Source: Harmonia axyridis
Lineage: Eukaryota > Arthropoda > Insecta > Coleoptera > Coccinellidae
DNA: 64,000 nucleotides
Assembly: GCF_914767665.1 (NCBI RefSeq)
Contig: NC_059504.1
Span: forward strand, 14,324,501 to 14,388,500
Direction: 5' to 3'
The position numbers were made by a program, and so were the translations under genes. Positions 1-11,800 of the stretch are shown one piece after another (the first letter of the stretch is position 1; each line of letters opens with the position of its first letter). The notes beneath the pieces are model-generated. The model did not search any database, was not told the origin of the DNA, and was given only the letters and a program-made list of their open reading frames with translations.

Positions 1-270
1 GGCCAATTGTGATCACCTCGTCGACAATTAACACGGCAAGGAATATCTTCCAATTCCAGCCATAAAAATCCTAATAATCATAGCCAAATTCCCAAGATTG
101 ACGAGGATTCGACAAACCTGGGGTTTTTGTCAACAAATTACTAAATCTCGGTGGCCAACTGTGATAATCTTTTCGAGAACTAACACGGCCAAGTTTGTAG
201 GCCAAAAATAAAAACTGAAAAAATTTCACAGAAATTTTAGATACTGTATTCATTAGGATTGAGCAGTACA
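1..270 (-). pseudogene. Mariner-like transposase scrap (DNA-binding region)
   Basis: The - strand reads a short LLTKTPGLSNPRQSWEF piece. Its DNA (about 60-140) matches the scrap at 24955-25020. Both resemble the second helix-turn-helix region of mariner-like transposases. Only a fragment, with no terminal repeats seen. Confidence 0.4.
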
Positions 271-1296
271 CAATGCTTGAACAATTTTTTCATCATGAGA
301 TCTCTAAACTATAAATTTCAAGCTTCAAATAGTTTTTTTTCAAATTGAGATAGGACCATTATTATCGAAAATACAGCCATTTGAAAAACCGCTAAAAATC
401 TCGAATTTTATTTTGATCCTTTAATTTATTCCACAAGTATATGGATTCTGATTATGAGAAATGAACTCTATAATTTTTCTAAATTGTTTTTGAAGCCAAT
501 AATAGATAAAGGCGTTTGGAATAGATAAAGAGGTTTTATATAGCAATATCTTATTGTTGTCATTGTGATCATCTCTAACTTCATTCTAAATGCATCGCAA
601 ATGCAGACATTTGAATCTTCTGGAATAAATATTGAAAAACAAAGACATTTTCCATTGTCCTTAAAACTTCCTCCACCATCGATATATTTCACACCAGATA
701 TAACTGAAAATTAATTATTTTCCTTCAGTTGTCACTCTTCATGAAAACAAATCTGCTTTATAGCTTCAAATTGAACGGGACAATAAAATAACAACGTTTT
801 CTTTGGTTTTATTACATAAATTATGCCATAACTCATAGCTTCTTGCTGGCAAACTCATAAAACTTGACCTATGCATGTCTGTCATCGTAGACTTTCAACA
901 CCAGAATATGAATTAACCGTAAACTGATTCAAATGAACGTTCCCTCTGATTTTAATAGATTATGACAATGGATCGCATTGTTCAATGTTGCATGAAATGT
1001 TTTGTGATCACTCCGCTATTTATGTCTTGTAGTATGGCTACTTGAATTGTAAGTGAACATTGTTGACTGGAAAGGTTAATGTGAAGAGAAGATATTGTAG
1101 AAGTGAGTTCTTTTTTCCTTTGGTAATTTTTCCAATTTTGTTAAAAAGATTTTTCTTTAAAATAAATGTGAGTAGTGTATGGAAATTGTTTGTTGGAATT
1201 TTTAAATGTTAATCCCAGAAAAGCACTGATGTTGGGTTAGGAAAAAGAGTGAAATTATTCAAAAACAATTTTCTCAATCTTCTGTTGGAACTAACG
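271..1296. other. No recognisable feature
   Basis: AT-rich sequence with short spurious reading frames only. I see no splice-bounded coding segment or repeat shared with the rest of the window. Confidence 0.4.
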
Positions 1297-2135
1297 GCTT
1301 GGCTTGATTTTCAAGCTACTTGGCTAGCTCGACTTGATTTCAAGTCAGGCTCAACTCAATAGTATTCTCTCAATCTCAAGTCAAGTCGAGTATTTATTCA
1401 TTAAGTACGTGAATCATATCAAGCTACTTGATTTTTAGCAGTTTTATTGTGTAGTGTCACATCAATAAAGAAAATTATGAAATGAGAAGGAACTTTGCGG
1501 AAACAATTTTATTTATTAAACTTAATGCATACAAACACCGAAAATATCAACTTATTTGAAATAGAAACATAAATCATAATAAAATAAAAAATAATGAAAA
1601 AATAAAGTTTCTCTATATTGAGAAACCTCCAGGCTTTACTTGATTTCATAATTTTCCATCCAGGATCTAAGACACATGAGGCATCTTATAGATTTGTCTC
1701 CTAATCTATTGAGGATTTTTGTAAAGGGCAGCTCTGGCAAATTGTCTTTCAAGAGGAGCTGAAGATGCTGGCGTTGATAAAAAATCCTTGGCCATTTTGG
1801 CCAAATTTGGAAAGATATTACTAAAACTATCAAAATCTACCAATAGATTTCATAGAAATGTGAGAAAACTACTAATAAAATCACACTGGCGAATGTTTCA
1901 GTCTTTCGGCGTTTGAGGAATCCCCTCATTTAGGCTGAGCGCGCACGAGATTGCAGAAATATATGCCATGCGACGCGTGCATATCAAGCTCAAGTAATAT
2001 CAAGTAGCTTGATATCAAGTCAAGCAATAAATATCTAAAATCAAGTCAAGCTCAAGTATGTAATTTTTCACAATCTCGATTCTCAAGTCAAGTAGTTGGT
2101 TGAAATGTCAAGCTACTTGGCTTGATGAATCCCTA
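1297..2135 (-). mobile_element. hAT-derived element, copy 1 (non-autonomous)
   Basis: Both ends are packed with short CAAGTAG/CTTGACTTGA-type subterminal repeats. The right end reads GATGAATCCCTA, the inverse of the family terminus TAGGGATTC. The - strand core retains NRLGDKSIRCLMCLRSWM, the C-terminal dimerisation region of hAT transposases. The left terminus is eroded and I see no 8-bp target duplication. Confidence 0.65.
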
Positions 2136-3266
2136 CTTGGCGCATAAATGGCACCGCCACTCCCATACTACTTTTTTTTTCTTACTACCAAAAAATATGC
2201 TGATGCTGTTTCATCTGTGATCTTCTCAATATCATCTTCCCATCTTCGTAACCAAAGAAGAATCTTACAGAAAAGGTATTGAAAAGTTGAGGAGCGTTGG
2301 AGTAGATGTATCGAATTTTCAAAAAAAATGATTTTTTACTTATTAGGCTCAGAACTTATTTACTAAAGTATCGTATATGGCCCAGATAGATATGTTGGCG
2401 AGGTAGATCTGTGGAGCGTATTAAATATTGAACTTTTCCAAAAAAATGTTTTTTCATTGGCACAATTCTCTGACATTTTATGTAAACGAAGACTCAAGTA
2501 ATATTCAGCAGTCTCTCAAAAACTATACAGTTTGAACCTGAACATATAATCCAATACGAAATCATACAATTACATGAAATAGAAAATTTCAACTTAAAAA
2601 TCATCAGCTCTGTATAATTTTTTCATCGATTCAATGTTATCTAATCATCAATTGAACTTCATGTCGATCCCAATTGGATCACAAATCTTTAGAAATAGGT
2701 AAGACAGAATCATAACAATATAGCATAAATTACCTACTCCTCAAACTAGAATTGCATGAGTGCAAGGTTTTCATAATTATCCTTGCACGAAAATGAAGTC
2801 TATCCAACGATCCTTACAGTGTGTTGACCTACTGTTTCAATATTTCGGTGAAAGCGTTTGCGGAATGAATAACAGAAAGTATTACAAAACTAGCCGTCCA
2901 CTAGCTACAATTCAGTTTCATTTTTCTTGAAATTATGTAATTGTTTGTGGGTTAATCATCAATTATAGGCGGTACAATTTGGTAATAAAAATTTCTGAAG
3001 GATGTTTATTGAGATTGTTTTATACTTTTCGTTTGTTTATGCCTTTTGCAGGATTTTGCAGCTGGCTATTCATAATAGATTTCGTGAGAATCCTATCAAT
3101 CAGGAATAAAAAATTTTTTAATGAAATTTTTCACTGAAATTTCATTTGTACATGAAGTCGATGGATGACTCAGCTTATACCAAAAAATTGCAATGTATCT
3201 ATTACATGAAAAAAATCCTTTCCTGATCTGAAAAACTCCCTGAGCCACATATTCTGTTGTGTCATA
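2136..3266. other. No recognisable feature
   Basis: AT-rich intergenic sequence. No coding frame with codon bias, splice signals or matches to the repeats found elsewhere here. Confidence 0.4.
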
Positions 3267-3457
3267 ATTAAGATGTCTCAAATACTGGTGTGTCCACTGA
3301 TTAGATTTTGTTTAAGATAATTCCGGCGACTTGGTATGGATACCTTTTCTCTTTTCTTCCTTCAGGTGGCGCTATACAAAGAATTGATCAATCAACGGCT
3401 ACATATTGAAATTTTCATTTGTTCTGTCAAAAGTAGTTTATTGTTGATTCAACCCTC

Positions 3458-3545
3458 AGAGTAATAAAGCATATAAGAAATAAGCATATGTCATTTTCAG
3501 TAAGCGAATTTTTCGTATACTCCCTCTATCTATGTTTATTACTCT
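3458..3545 (-). mobile_element. Ends-only derivative of the AGAGTAATA MITE family
   Basis: An 88-bp element that begins AGAGTAATA and ends TATCTATGTTTATTACTCT. It contains only the terminal parts of the roughly 575-bp family (copies at 3632, 51613 and 57240). Near-identical TGATTCAACC stretches flank both sides and may be a target duplication. Confidence 0.5.
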
Positions 3546-3631
3546 ATGATTCAACCTCAAAACGACATTGATAGAAAGACGACGCGAGCGCCGCCATAAG
3601 GCAATGCAAAAGTCAAGTAAAACAGAACCAT

Positions 3632-4204
3632 AGAGTAATAACTATCGAAAGAAGGAGACGGAATTTTTACATGTTCCCAACATGGTTAGATTACGTTGTC
3701 GGATTGTGATCTATTTTCAAATCCACAATTTTACTATATTGTTATGAATGTATATTATATTGAATGAAATATATTTATTTGAGTTATTCCCAATTAAATT
3801 TGAATATTTGGAATCTGATATTTTTCCTGATTATCGAATTTATAATAAGCAGAATATTTATTATTTTCTGTATCTACCTGCTGAAATCCTAGGTTTGGCA
3901 ACTTTTGCTCTCCTAGTGTCATCGGTCGTTTCTCGTCGTTTGGCGCGCTTGAAGTTTGTTTTCTGAATTTCTGATATATCTGGGTATTTATTTCAAGACA
4001 AATTGAGTTAATATGAAACGTTGATTCACTCTGGGACATAAGAAGTGCGTTCTTTGTGAAGAAACTCACGAATTGAGTAAAATATCGTATCACTGATATT
4101 TTTTCATTTCCGCGCTCTTCATGTCATATTTTATAGTTCATGTTGGGGTCAAAATCTGCTTACTGAAAATGACATATGCTCCCTCTATCTATGATTATTA
4201 CTCT
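3632..4204 (+). mobile_element. MITE family copy 1 (AGAGTAATA termini)
   Basis: About 573 bp. Nearly collinear with 57240-57815 and inverted relative to 51613-52195. Termini are AGAGTAATA and CTATCTATGATTATTACTCT. The interior includes the shared CCCAACATGGTTAGATTACG. Reading frames inside it are not conserved as protein between copies, so I treat it as noncoding. Confidence 0.7.
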
Positions 4205-4425
4205 GAGAACGGGAACAATACCATCAAAATCTGTGGTCTGGTCACCCTATTATGAAGTGCACAAAAATAATATTGAACGCGTACAACGTAAATTTTTAAG
4301 ATGGGTCGCTTACAAAATGAATATTCCCAAGATCTCAATAAATTATGACCTCTTACTCGAGACTCTATCAATGAAACAATTATACAATAAGGAGAAATAA
4401 TTTTGATATTATGTTTATTTATAAA
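4205..4425 (+). pseudogene. Non-LTR retrotransposon reverse transcriptase scrap
   Basis: Encodes VVWSPYYEVHKNNIERVQRK followed by FLRWVAYKMN, typical of the region after the catalytic core of LINE reverse transcriptases. It starts exactly where the MITE ends, so its 5' part is missing or displaced. Confidence 0.6.
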
Positions 4426-4494
4426 TTACTTAATAATTATATTGATTGTGAATACTTACTGTCTAAGATAAAACTGAATACAAAATAGTTATTT

Positions 4495-4955
4495 ATAATA
4501 CAAGTGCAGAAGGCATTGATATTCTTCCACGAGTTCAAAATTCAAAAACGAGCCACGAAGTGGCGAGTTTTGGAATGAACGAGTGGTAGAATGAGCCTTC
4601 TGTACGAGTATTATACATTATTTTCTCTAATTCATTGCATTTTCATTGAAATTAATGAAATATTTCCATAAATATAATTTAGTGATTTTTGCATTGAAAA
4701 ATGTTGGTTGGCAGAACTAATTTCTTTAAGGCAATTTGATGAATTGACAGATAAAGCCGTGGCGGATAGTTCGGAGTGCCAACATAGAAATATATTTCTT
4801 AGATATAGAGATATCTTTTATGTCGAATATAACCCCACTAACTATGCCATGAACAATCCTATTGAAAGAGCGATAAAGGGGGCAAATGCATCTGAAATTG
4901 ATCCATTTCAGATATCTATTTTCAGTCTCAAAAGATATTTTGGGACTATTTGAAT
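4495..4955 (+). repeat. GCAGAAGGCA-type repeat, copy 1
   Basis: Begins TACAAGTGCAGAAGGCATTG. An inner palindromic pair (GCAGAAGGC and GCCTTCTG) flanks a GAGCCACGAAGTGGCGAG core. Close copies lie at 52990-53285 (same orientation) and, more diverged, at 16450-16830. The coding-looking frame at 4708-4953 is not conserved between copies. Confidence 0.55.
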
Positions 4956-5105
4956 TTGTTAACTGTTCTTTTCATTTTTTTCTCTTTGATGTTTTTTTTT
5001 TCTCTAGGGTTAAACATTTTTTTTTGTATTATATCTTAAGAATTATATAATGCTGTATATCTTGGAAAATTGGCTCTGCCGTTTGTAATAAATAAATAAA
5101 TAAAA
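4956..5105 (+). repeat. LINE 3' tail with (AAAT)n
   Basis: Ends GTTTGTAATAAATAAATAAATAAAA, the usual 3' terminus of an insect LINE. It probably belongs with the reverse transcriptase scrap at 4205-4425, split by the intervening repeat. Confidence 0.5.
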
Positions 5106-5200
5106 TCCAAGAAGGCTGGTCCCTTCAAAAGTCGCCACTCTAATCTTAAGGTTTTTTCATAAGTAAGTGAGCTCACCAGCGTTTTAGAAATCTTAGTCAT

Positions 5201-6061
5201 AATAATATGTCATTATGACGATTGAAATGGCGCTTTATTCAATTTTTTTTGTTTTATAGCTGCTCCCTTCAAATGAATGATATATCGTATTTTTACTGTC
5301 ATGAGGTTACGCAACGACAATTGTATTCGTAATGACTTCCTAGACATAAAATTCTGAAAAAAAATAGGATAATTGTTCAAATGAAAATCACAGTGGATTC
5401 CAGAGATTTACGACAGAAAATAAAAGACCAAAAGCAGTAGAAGAAACCGATTCTCTTGAAACTTTTATGGGTGTTGTATCGAACAAAGAAAACCAGTAAA
5501 ACTTGATTGTTAATAAGTTGCTCCAAAATCTGCATTGGCTGGTTAAACCTCAGGAATCAAGTTTTTTCCTATTTAATGAGGAATTTTTTGTTCTTTTAGC
5601 ATATAATATTCAAAGGGTCATATGAACACTACATTCATTAATGTATTAATTCCAGAATAATTAAAAATTCTCACGTTCAGAAAACTGAAATTCTCTCGAT
5701 CTTAAGTTACATTCCGCAATATCTGAAAGTAAAATGAAGCTATGCTAATTGGACAATTACAGAGTAAGGTTGTTGTGGAAATCGCAGAATTACCTGAGAG
5801 AATGAGGTGTTTATTTCTTTGATATCTGCAAGTACGATTAATTGGCTTAGAACGTCACTCTGCAGAGAAAACACTAAGAGTGAACTGGGTTAGTTCACTG
5901 TGATACTACATACCGCAAATTTAGAAATGAAGTCCTCATTTGGATTGATTGTTTCCAATAATACTTCAAGAAGCATAAAACACTCTAGATTTATTTCAAC
6001 ATTTGACACAATATTGTTCCTCCGGAGTGGAAAGCCTGATCCATTCATTTTTAAGGCTAAT
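5201..6061. other. No recognisable feature
   Basis: AT-rich intergenic DNA without a supported reading frame or repeat. Confidence 0.4.
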
Positions 6062-6898
6062 TAGGGATTCATCAAGCCAAGTAGCTTGACATTTTAACCA
6101 ACTATGTACTTGACTTGAAAATCAAGCTCCTGAAAAATTACATACTTGTGTTTGACTTGATTTTAGATATTTATTGCTTGACTTGATATCAAGCTACTTG
6201 ATATCACTTCAGCTTGATACGCACGCGTTGCACGGCATATATTTCTGCAATTTCGTGCGCTCTTAGAATAAATAAGAAGATTCCTCGAGCTCCGAGAGAC
6301 TGAAGCATTCACCAATGTGACTTCATTAGTAGTTTTCTCACATTTCTATTAAATGTATTGGTAGATTTTGGTAGTTTCAGAAATATCTTTCCAAACTTGG
6401 CCACAATGGCCAAGGATTTTTTATCAACGCCAGCATCTTCAGCTCCTGTTGGAAGACAATTTTCCAGAGCTGCTCTTACAGTTACAAAAACCCGCAAGGG
6501 TTAGGCGACAAATCTATAAGATGCCTCATGTGTCTTAGATCCTGGATGGAAAACTATGAAATCAAACAAAGCCTGGAGGTTTCTCAATATCAAGAATCTT
6601 TATTTTTTTATTATTCTTTCATTTTGTTATGATTTATAGTGATTAAATTTATGTTTCTATTTCAAAAAAGTTGATATTTTCGGTTCTTTTATACAATAAG
6701 TTCAATAAATAAAAGTGTTTTCTGCAAAGTTCCTTCTTATTTCATCATTTTTTTATCGATATGAAACTAGGTATAAAATAAAACTGCTATAGATCAATTA
6801 GCTTGATATGATAGTACTTGATGAATAAATACTTGACTTGACTTGTGATTGAAAAACGACTACTTGACTTGAGCTTGAAATCCAGTCAAGGGAGGGAT
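6062..6898 (+). mobile_element. hAT-derived element, copy 2 (non-autonomous)
   Basis: The left end TAGGGATTCATCAAGCC matches the family terminus. Dense CTTGACTTGA subterminal repeats lie at both ends. The + strand core at about 6430-6580 reads ASSAPVGRQFSRAALTVTKT and is then frameshifted, a broken hAT C-terminal dimerisation region. The right terminus has diverged and no matching 8-bp duplication is present. Confidence 0.65.
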
Positions 6899-8664
6899 AA
6901 AATAATTATTCACTAGTGAATAATAAACGTCATATTCATTGAGCAAATACCTGAATAAAGAAAATTTTATACAATAATCGTGGTCAAGGAAAGTAATAAA
7001 CTTTATCGTTGAAATTACATACAGTGTTATTTTTCACCAAAAATGATTTCTAAATTCAAAAATTTTATAAAGCAACAGATTTTGGAACTGAATAAATGGA
7101 TTCAGATTTTATGGCTCTTCATTTAAAAAAAATTTTTTAGTTCAATTCAACGTTATTTCAGCATTGTAAATATGGGGAATACTCACAACTTCAAAAAGCT
7201 GTACTTACGTTGTGAAATAGTGATCATTATTTTACAGTACTTACTGAAAATCATTGGATAATTATTCAACCATCCTTCTATAGGTCATCGTCGTAGAACA
7301 GCAACATAATAGTGACTGTTATCTTATTTCATCATACATTGAAAGATGAACGCTGAAGAACTCTCATTAAATCACGAAGTTGTAAATTCTTTATAAGGAA
7401 TTGAAACTGGCGAACAACATACACATGATAGATTTTTCAAATCATTCAATATGATTGCATGTTTAAGAGGATGAAAGGATATAAGGCCATATGAAGTAGA
7501 ATATTGACAAACAATTCTGAGATTCTTGAAAAATGCGTGTTATAAAGGCATCAGAACCATTGAAAATTCAAGCTTCGCAAAACAAAATTCTGTGACTGAC
7601 AATAGATCTTTCCTAGATTTAATTTTCTGCGAAGAAATGAAATAACAAATTTTATGATCGTGGCTTGAAAGCCATAGGTTTTTTTTATATAAATTGAATA
7701 ATCAATGTTAATGTCAAAATTTCAATTTCTAATCAATGAGCGCTCAAATGCACCTACTTTAGGTTTTTCATAAATTCTTATTGTAAGTACCTACCTATTA
7801 AAAAAAATATATTTCTAACAAACTATACAACACTTAGTTGCGAAGATTATAAAATTTTGTACGTCATAGAATTAATTTATGAATAGAAGTCGACTGTGTA
7901 ATCAGCCTATTGTTATTGAAATCATCAGCTCTGATTTTCAAGACCTTCAGTTCAATCAGAATGAAAAAAAATATTAATCATGTTTGATTGAAACTTTGAG
8001 AAATTGAATTTTGTTGTTGAATTAATGGAAGCATATATTTCCACTCATTGGAAAACTCAGATGGATTGGATTAGCATGAAATTGAATAATTCAACCTTGT
8101 ATTTGTAAAGTGTTTTATCTGTTATTAATTAAATCCCCACATTTTTGAGTTGTTCGAAGTTTTTTATCTAGTAAGTATGTATTTACATGTTTTTTGTGGC
8201 TTAAACGATTTCTGCGTAGCCTATTATTATATCCATTGTTGAGGTTCAAAATAGAAAAACAATCTTCAATGGCGCATTCATTTATGAGGTAACTGAAGAC
8301 TGTTTCAGTTTTTCATTCTGAATTGGGAATTTTTCTCTATTGATTTACAGTATTTTTCAGTTTTTCATCAGAGAGGTTCTAATTATTCGATATTAAACGC
8401 ATTTATTCACCACTCGTAATAGAGATAAGTAAGTGAATATTACACAATGAAAAAAAACGAAAATGGACATTTTCGTTTTCACAACGATTTACAATAATAC
8501 GTCATAAAATTATAAAAAGATTTTACCGTTTTTCTCATTCTCTGAACATATGCTGTATGTATAATTAAATTCTTTGTTATGTTTAAAGCGATTTCATGCA
8601 AAGTTACATCTTCACAAATCATTGATATCATCAGTATTGATTTGATTATTATTGTTTCAGATGA
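6899..8664. other. Upstream region of HSDL1, no recognised element
   Basis: Must contain the HSDL1 promoter and any noncoding first exon if the acceptor at 8660 is real, but I cannot place a TATA box, initiator or donor with confidence. No transposon match seen. Confidence 0.35.
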
Positions 8665-8842
8665 ATGATGTTCTGTGATTTCTACACCTTCGTCCTAGCC
8701 CTATTGGGATTGATTGTCCTACTCAATTTCCTCTACAACAATCTGTGGGGTTTTTTACAATTGACACATTCCATCCTCGCGCCGTATTTTATTGTAAACG
8801 AGGAAAACACAACATTGGCTAAAAAATATGGTTCATGGGCAT
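8665..8842 (+). CDS. HSDL1: HSDL1 coding exon 1
   Basis: Encodes residues 1-59 plus one base (phase 1 donor GTGAGT). It holds the membrane anchor and the segment ending KKYGSWA. The earlier ATG at 8661 runs into a stop after five codons, so 8665 is the start. The preceding TTGTTTCAG at 8652-8660 looks like an acceptor for a 5' noncoding exon. Confidence 0.88.
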
Positions 8843-11800
8843 GTGAGTATTGTTTTTTTTGTAACTTTCGAAAACAATTTCTTCATTTTAGTTATAAATT
8901 CCGAATAACATTCGAGTCAATCGAATTTAAATCCGGTTAACGAGATGGCCAAGAAAAAACTTCAATTGTAAAACGGATTGATGCTTAACATCAACACAAA
9001 AACAATGAAAATCCATTTAACGTGTTTTTTGGATACTTATATATTATGCTAATTGAAAAGTCCCTGGTCTGATGCACAGATGGCGGTGATAGTATTTAAA
9101 TCCATATGATTTTTAGTTAGTACCAACCCTCAAACAATACGTGTTAAAATTTGACAGCAGTGCGACTATTAGTTTCTGAGATATTGCTTTGTGAGTGAAG
9201 CTACTTTTGTTATTTGAAAAAAGATGAAAAAAAAACAATTTCGTGTGCTGATAAAATATTGCTTTTTGAAGGGAAAAAATACAGTTGAAAGTTGAAAAAA
9301 ATCTTGGCTTGATGAAGAGTTTCCGGGGTCTGCACAAGGAAAATCAACCATCATTGATTGGTATGCTGTTTGAACGTGGTGAAATGAGCATCGACGACGG
9401 CGAACGCAGTGGATGCCTAAAAGAGGCTGTCACCGACAAAAAATCAAAAAAGTTCACAAAATAATTTTGAATGATCGTAAAGTGAAGTTGATCGAGATAG
9501 AAGACATTGTGAAGATATCATCTGAACGTGTACATCATAGCAAGAATATTTGTCCATGAGAAAGCTTTGTGCAAAATGGGTGCCGCGCAAGCTCACAATC
9601 GATCAAAATCAACAACGTGTTAATGATTCTGAGCAGTGTTTGAAGCTGTTTAAGTGCAATAAACCTGAATTTTTACGTCGATATGTCACAATGGATAAAA
9701 TATGGCTCCATCATTCCACTCCGGAGTCCAATCGACAGTCAGTTGAGTGGACTGCACACGGTGATCCGAATCCAAAGCGAGAAAAACACAACAGCTGGCA
9801 AGGTTATGTCACAAGTATTCAGGGATGCGCAAGGTATAATATTCATGGATTATTAAAAAAAAAATCGTTGAAAAAGGACCCATTTGAAGAAAAAAATGGT
9901 GCTTTTTCAATGCGCCGTGTTACAAATCAATGAAAACAATGGCAAAATTGCAAGAATTGGGCTTCGAAGTGCTTCGCTGGAAAGAAATTTAGCGCCAATG
10001 AAGAAGTTCTCCCGAAACTGAGGACTAATTTGAAGTGAAAGACAAATCGTACTACAAAAATGGTATAGAAAAGTTGAAAAATCGCTGTAATCGATGTATC
10101 GCCCTCGAAGGCAACTATGTTGAATAATAAAATCGAACTTTGCCAAAAAAATGTGTTTTACTATGGTAGACCGGGGACTTTTCAATTGGCCTGATATTCA
10201 TCACACTTACTTAGTATAGAAAGTTAAAATTTTTCAACAAAAAAATCAAACTTCGAAGATTTTTTCCTTGTGGGGTGTATGTTATGTTTCAAACTGAAAA
10301 AAAAAAACTTCAAATTTCACAATATGATTTATTATTTCCCTCAGATCGAAAAATATTCCAAATCCAAAGCCTTCAACATTATACATTTCTCATTGTTTAA
10401 AGAAGTGTTCCATCAATAGCCAAATCACAGTTCATTGAAGATCTATCCCCATCTTTCATTGGCACTCTTGATTGAGATTTCTTCTTTGTTGGTGAAAGTT
10501 CAATGCAGCATAGTTGTTATGAAATAGCTCCACGGGAGAAGCATATTAAGGATAAGGTTAAGACAATATTGCACATTGCTTTGGGCAATAATTCAGTTCT
10601 TCTATACGGTCTTAATATTTGTAAACTTGTCGGAGCAATGACATAAATTTACTGCCTACGGTAGCTACACATAAGAATGTGAATGTGTTTCTCTGTTTCT
10701 TTTTCTTTCATTATGTCTAATGAAGAAGTTGTGGGATCTTTCAATAATAAAGAATTCCAACTTCTGTTTAGAATCAGACAATCTATATTCAAATATGTAG
10801 GTACTTAATTATCATTACGAGAAGTAATAAAAATTCAGATTCGAAGAAGTAGGTAATTACAAGAAATAATAAAAATTTTAATTGGAAACTATGAAGTCAT
10901 TTTCAATCGAATTTTATTCGATTTTGGTATTCTACACTACACTAGATCCACAAAAACGATATCAGAGATTCATTATTGGAAATTTTCAACAAAAACATCG
11001 TTCATTAATATGAATGTTGACCTAATTTTACGGATTAAGTCAAGAAATATTTAGTCCAGTCAACTTATAGGGGGAAAACTTTTGAGGTAGTTTTGATTTC
11101 TTCGGTTTCATATGTATTTTTAGGTTGCTGGATCCGATTATGAGGTTTGTCACCAAAAATTCGACACGGAACTTTGAAAAAGATGTGAAAATCTCATGTT
11201 TTAGGTTTTTTTTGTATTTAACTCGGAAAATATCATTTTTCCTCGACGACCTTCCTATACAAAAATTTGGATTCGAGTACCAGAAAACAAGAAGAAATCA
11301 AAACTACCCCAAAAAATGGTTTTTTGCAGAGACAGTAAAATACGCCAATTTTCAATTATCCTTTGAGCCAGAACGGTTCATCGGATAGAAACTTAATTCA
11401 AGAAATTTGTAGGAAATTATATATACTTTGTTTTTGTATAGAAAGGTCATTCATGAAAAACTGGTATTTTCCGAGGAATATGCAGAAAACCGCCAAAAAT
11501 GAAATTTTTCACTTTTTTTTTGCATTTTTTCGATATTCCGTTACGAAATTTGGGTGAAAAATCTCAGTTTCCGATTCAACATACCAAAAAATATATAAAA
11601 TTGATTAAATCAAATTTACCTCAAAACTTCCTCGAAAAAAACACATATTGATTGGACTAATTGATATACATACTTCAAACTCTGAATTTTATTGAAATAC
11701 ATATTTCCAAAAAGAAAACCCGTACTCTATCTTTATAATATTTTCATTCACTTGAGCCAAACTGATTGATGGGATTAATGATTATTATGATTAATCGAAA

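Larger units (their letters stand above)
3268..5200. repeat. Short inverted-repeat element split by later insertions
   Basis: 3268-3320 and 5100-5200 each match one side of the roughly 200-bp element at 20548-20750 (shared AAAATCCAAGAAGGCTGG and the ACTGGTGT/CACCAGCG ends). The simplest reading is one copy split by about 1.8 kb of later insertions (MITE and LINE pieces). Confidence 0.45.

Noticed and set aside
3748..4093. Opposed 72- and 99-codon frames
   Set aside because: Inside a MITE; not conserved as protein in the other two copies.
4708..4953. 81-codon + strand frame
   Set aside because: Within the GCAGAAGGCA repeat; the copy at 52990-53285 does not preserve it.
6054..6061. AGGCTAAT as an 8-bp target duplication for hAT copy 2
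   Set aside because: The same 8 bases are not found after the right end near 6898.
8661..8678. ATG at 8661 as the HSDL1 start
   Set aside because: It reads only five codons before TGA; the ATG at 8665 opens the conserved frame.
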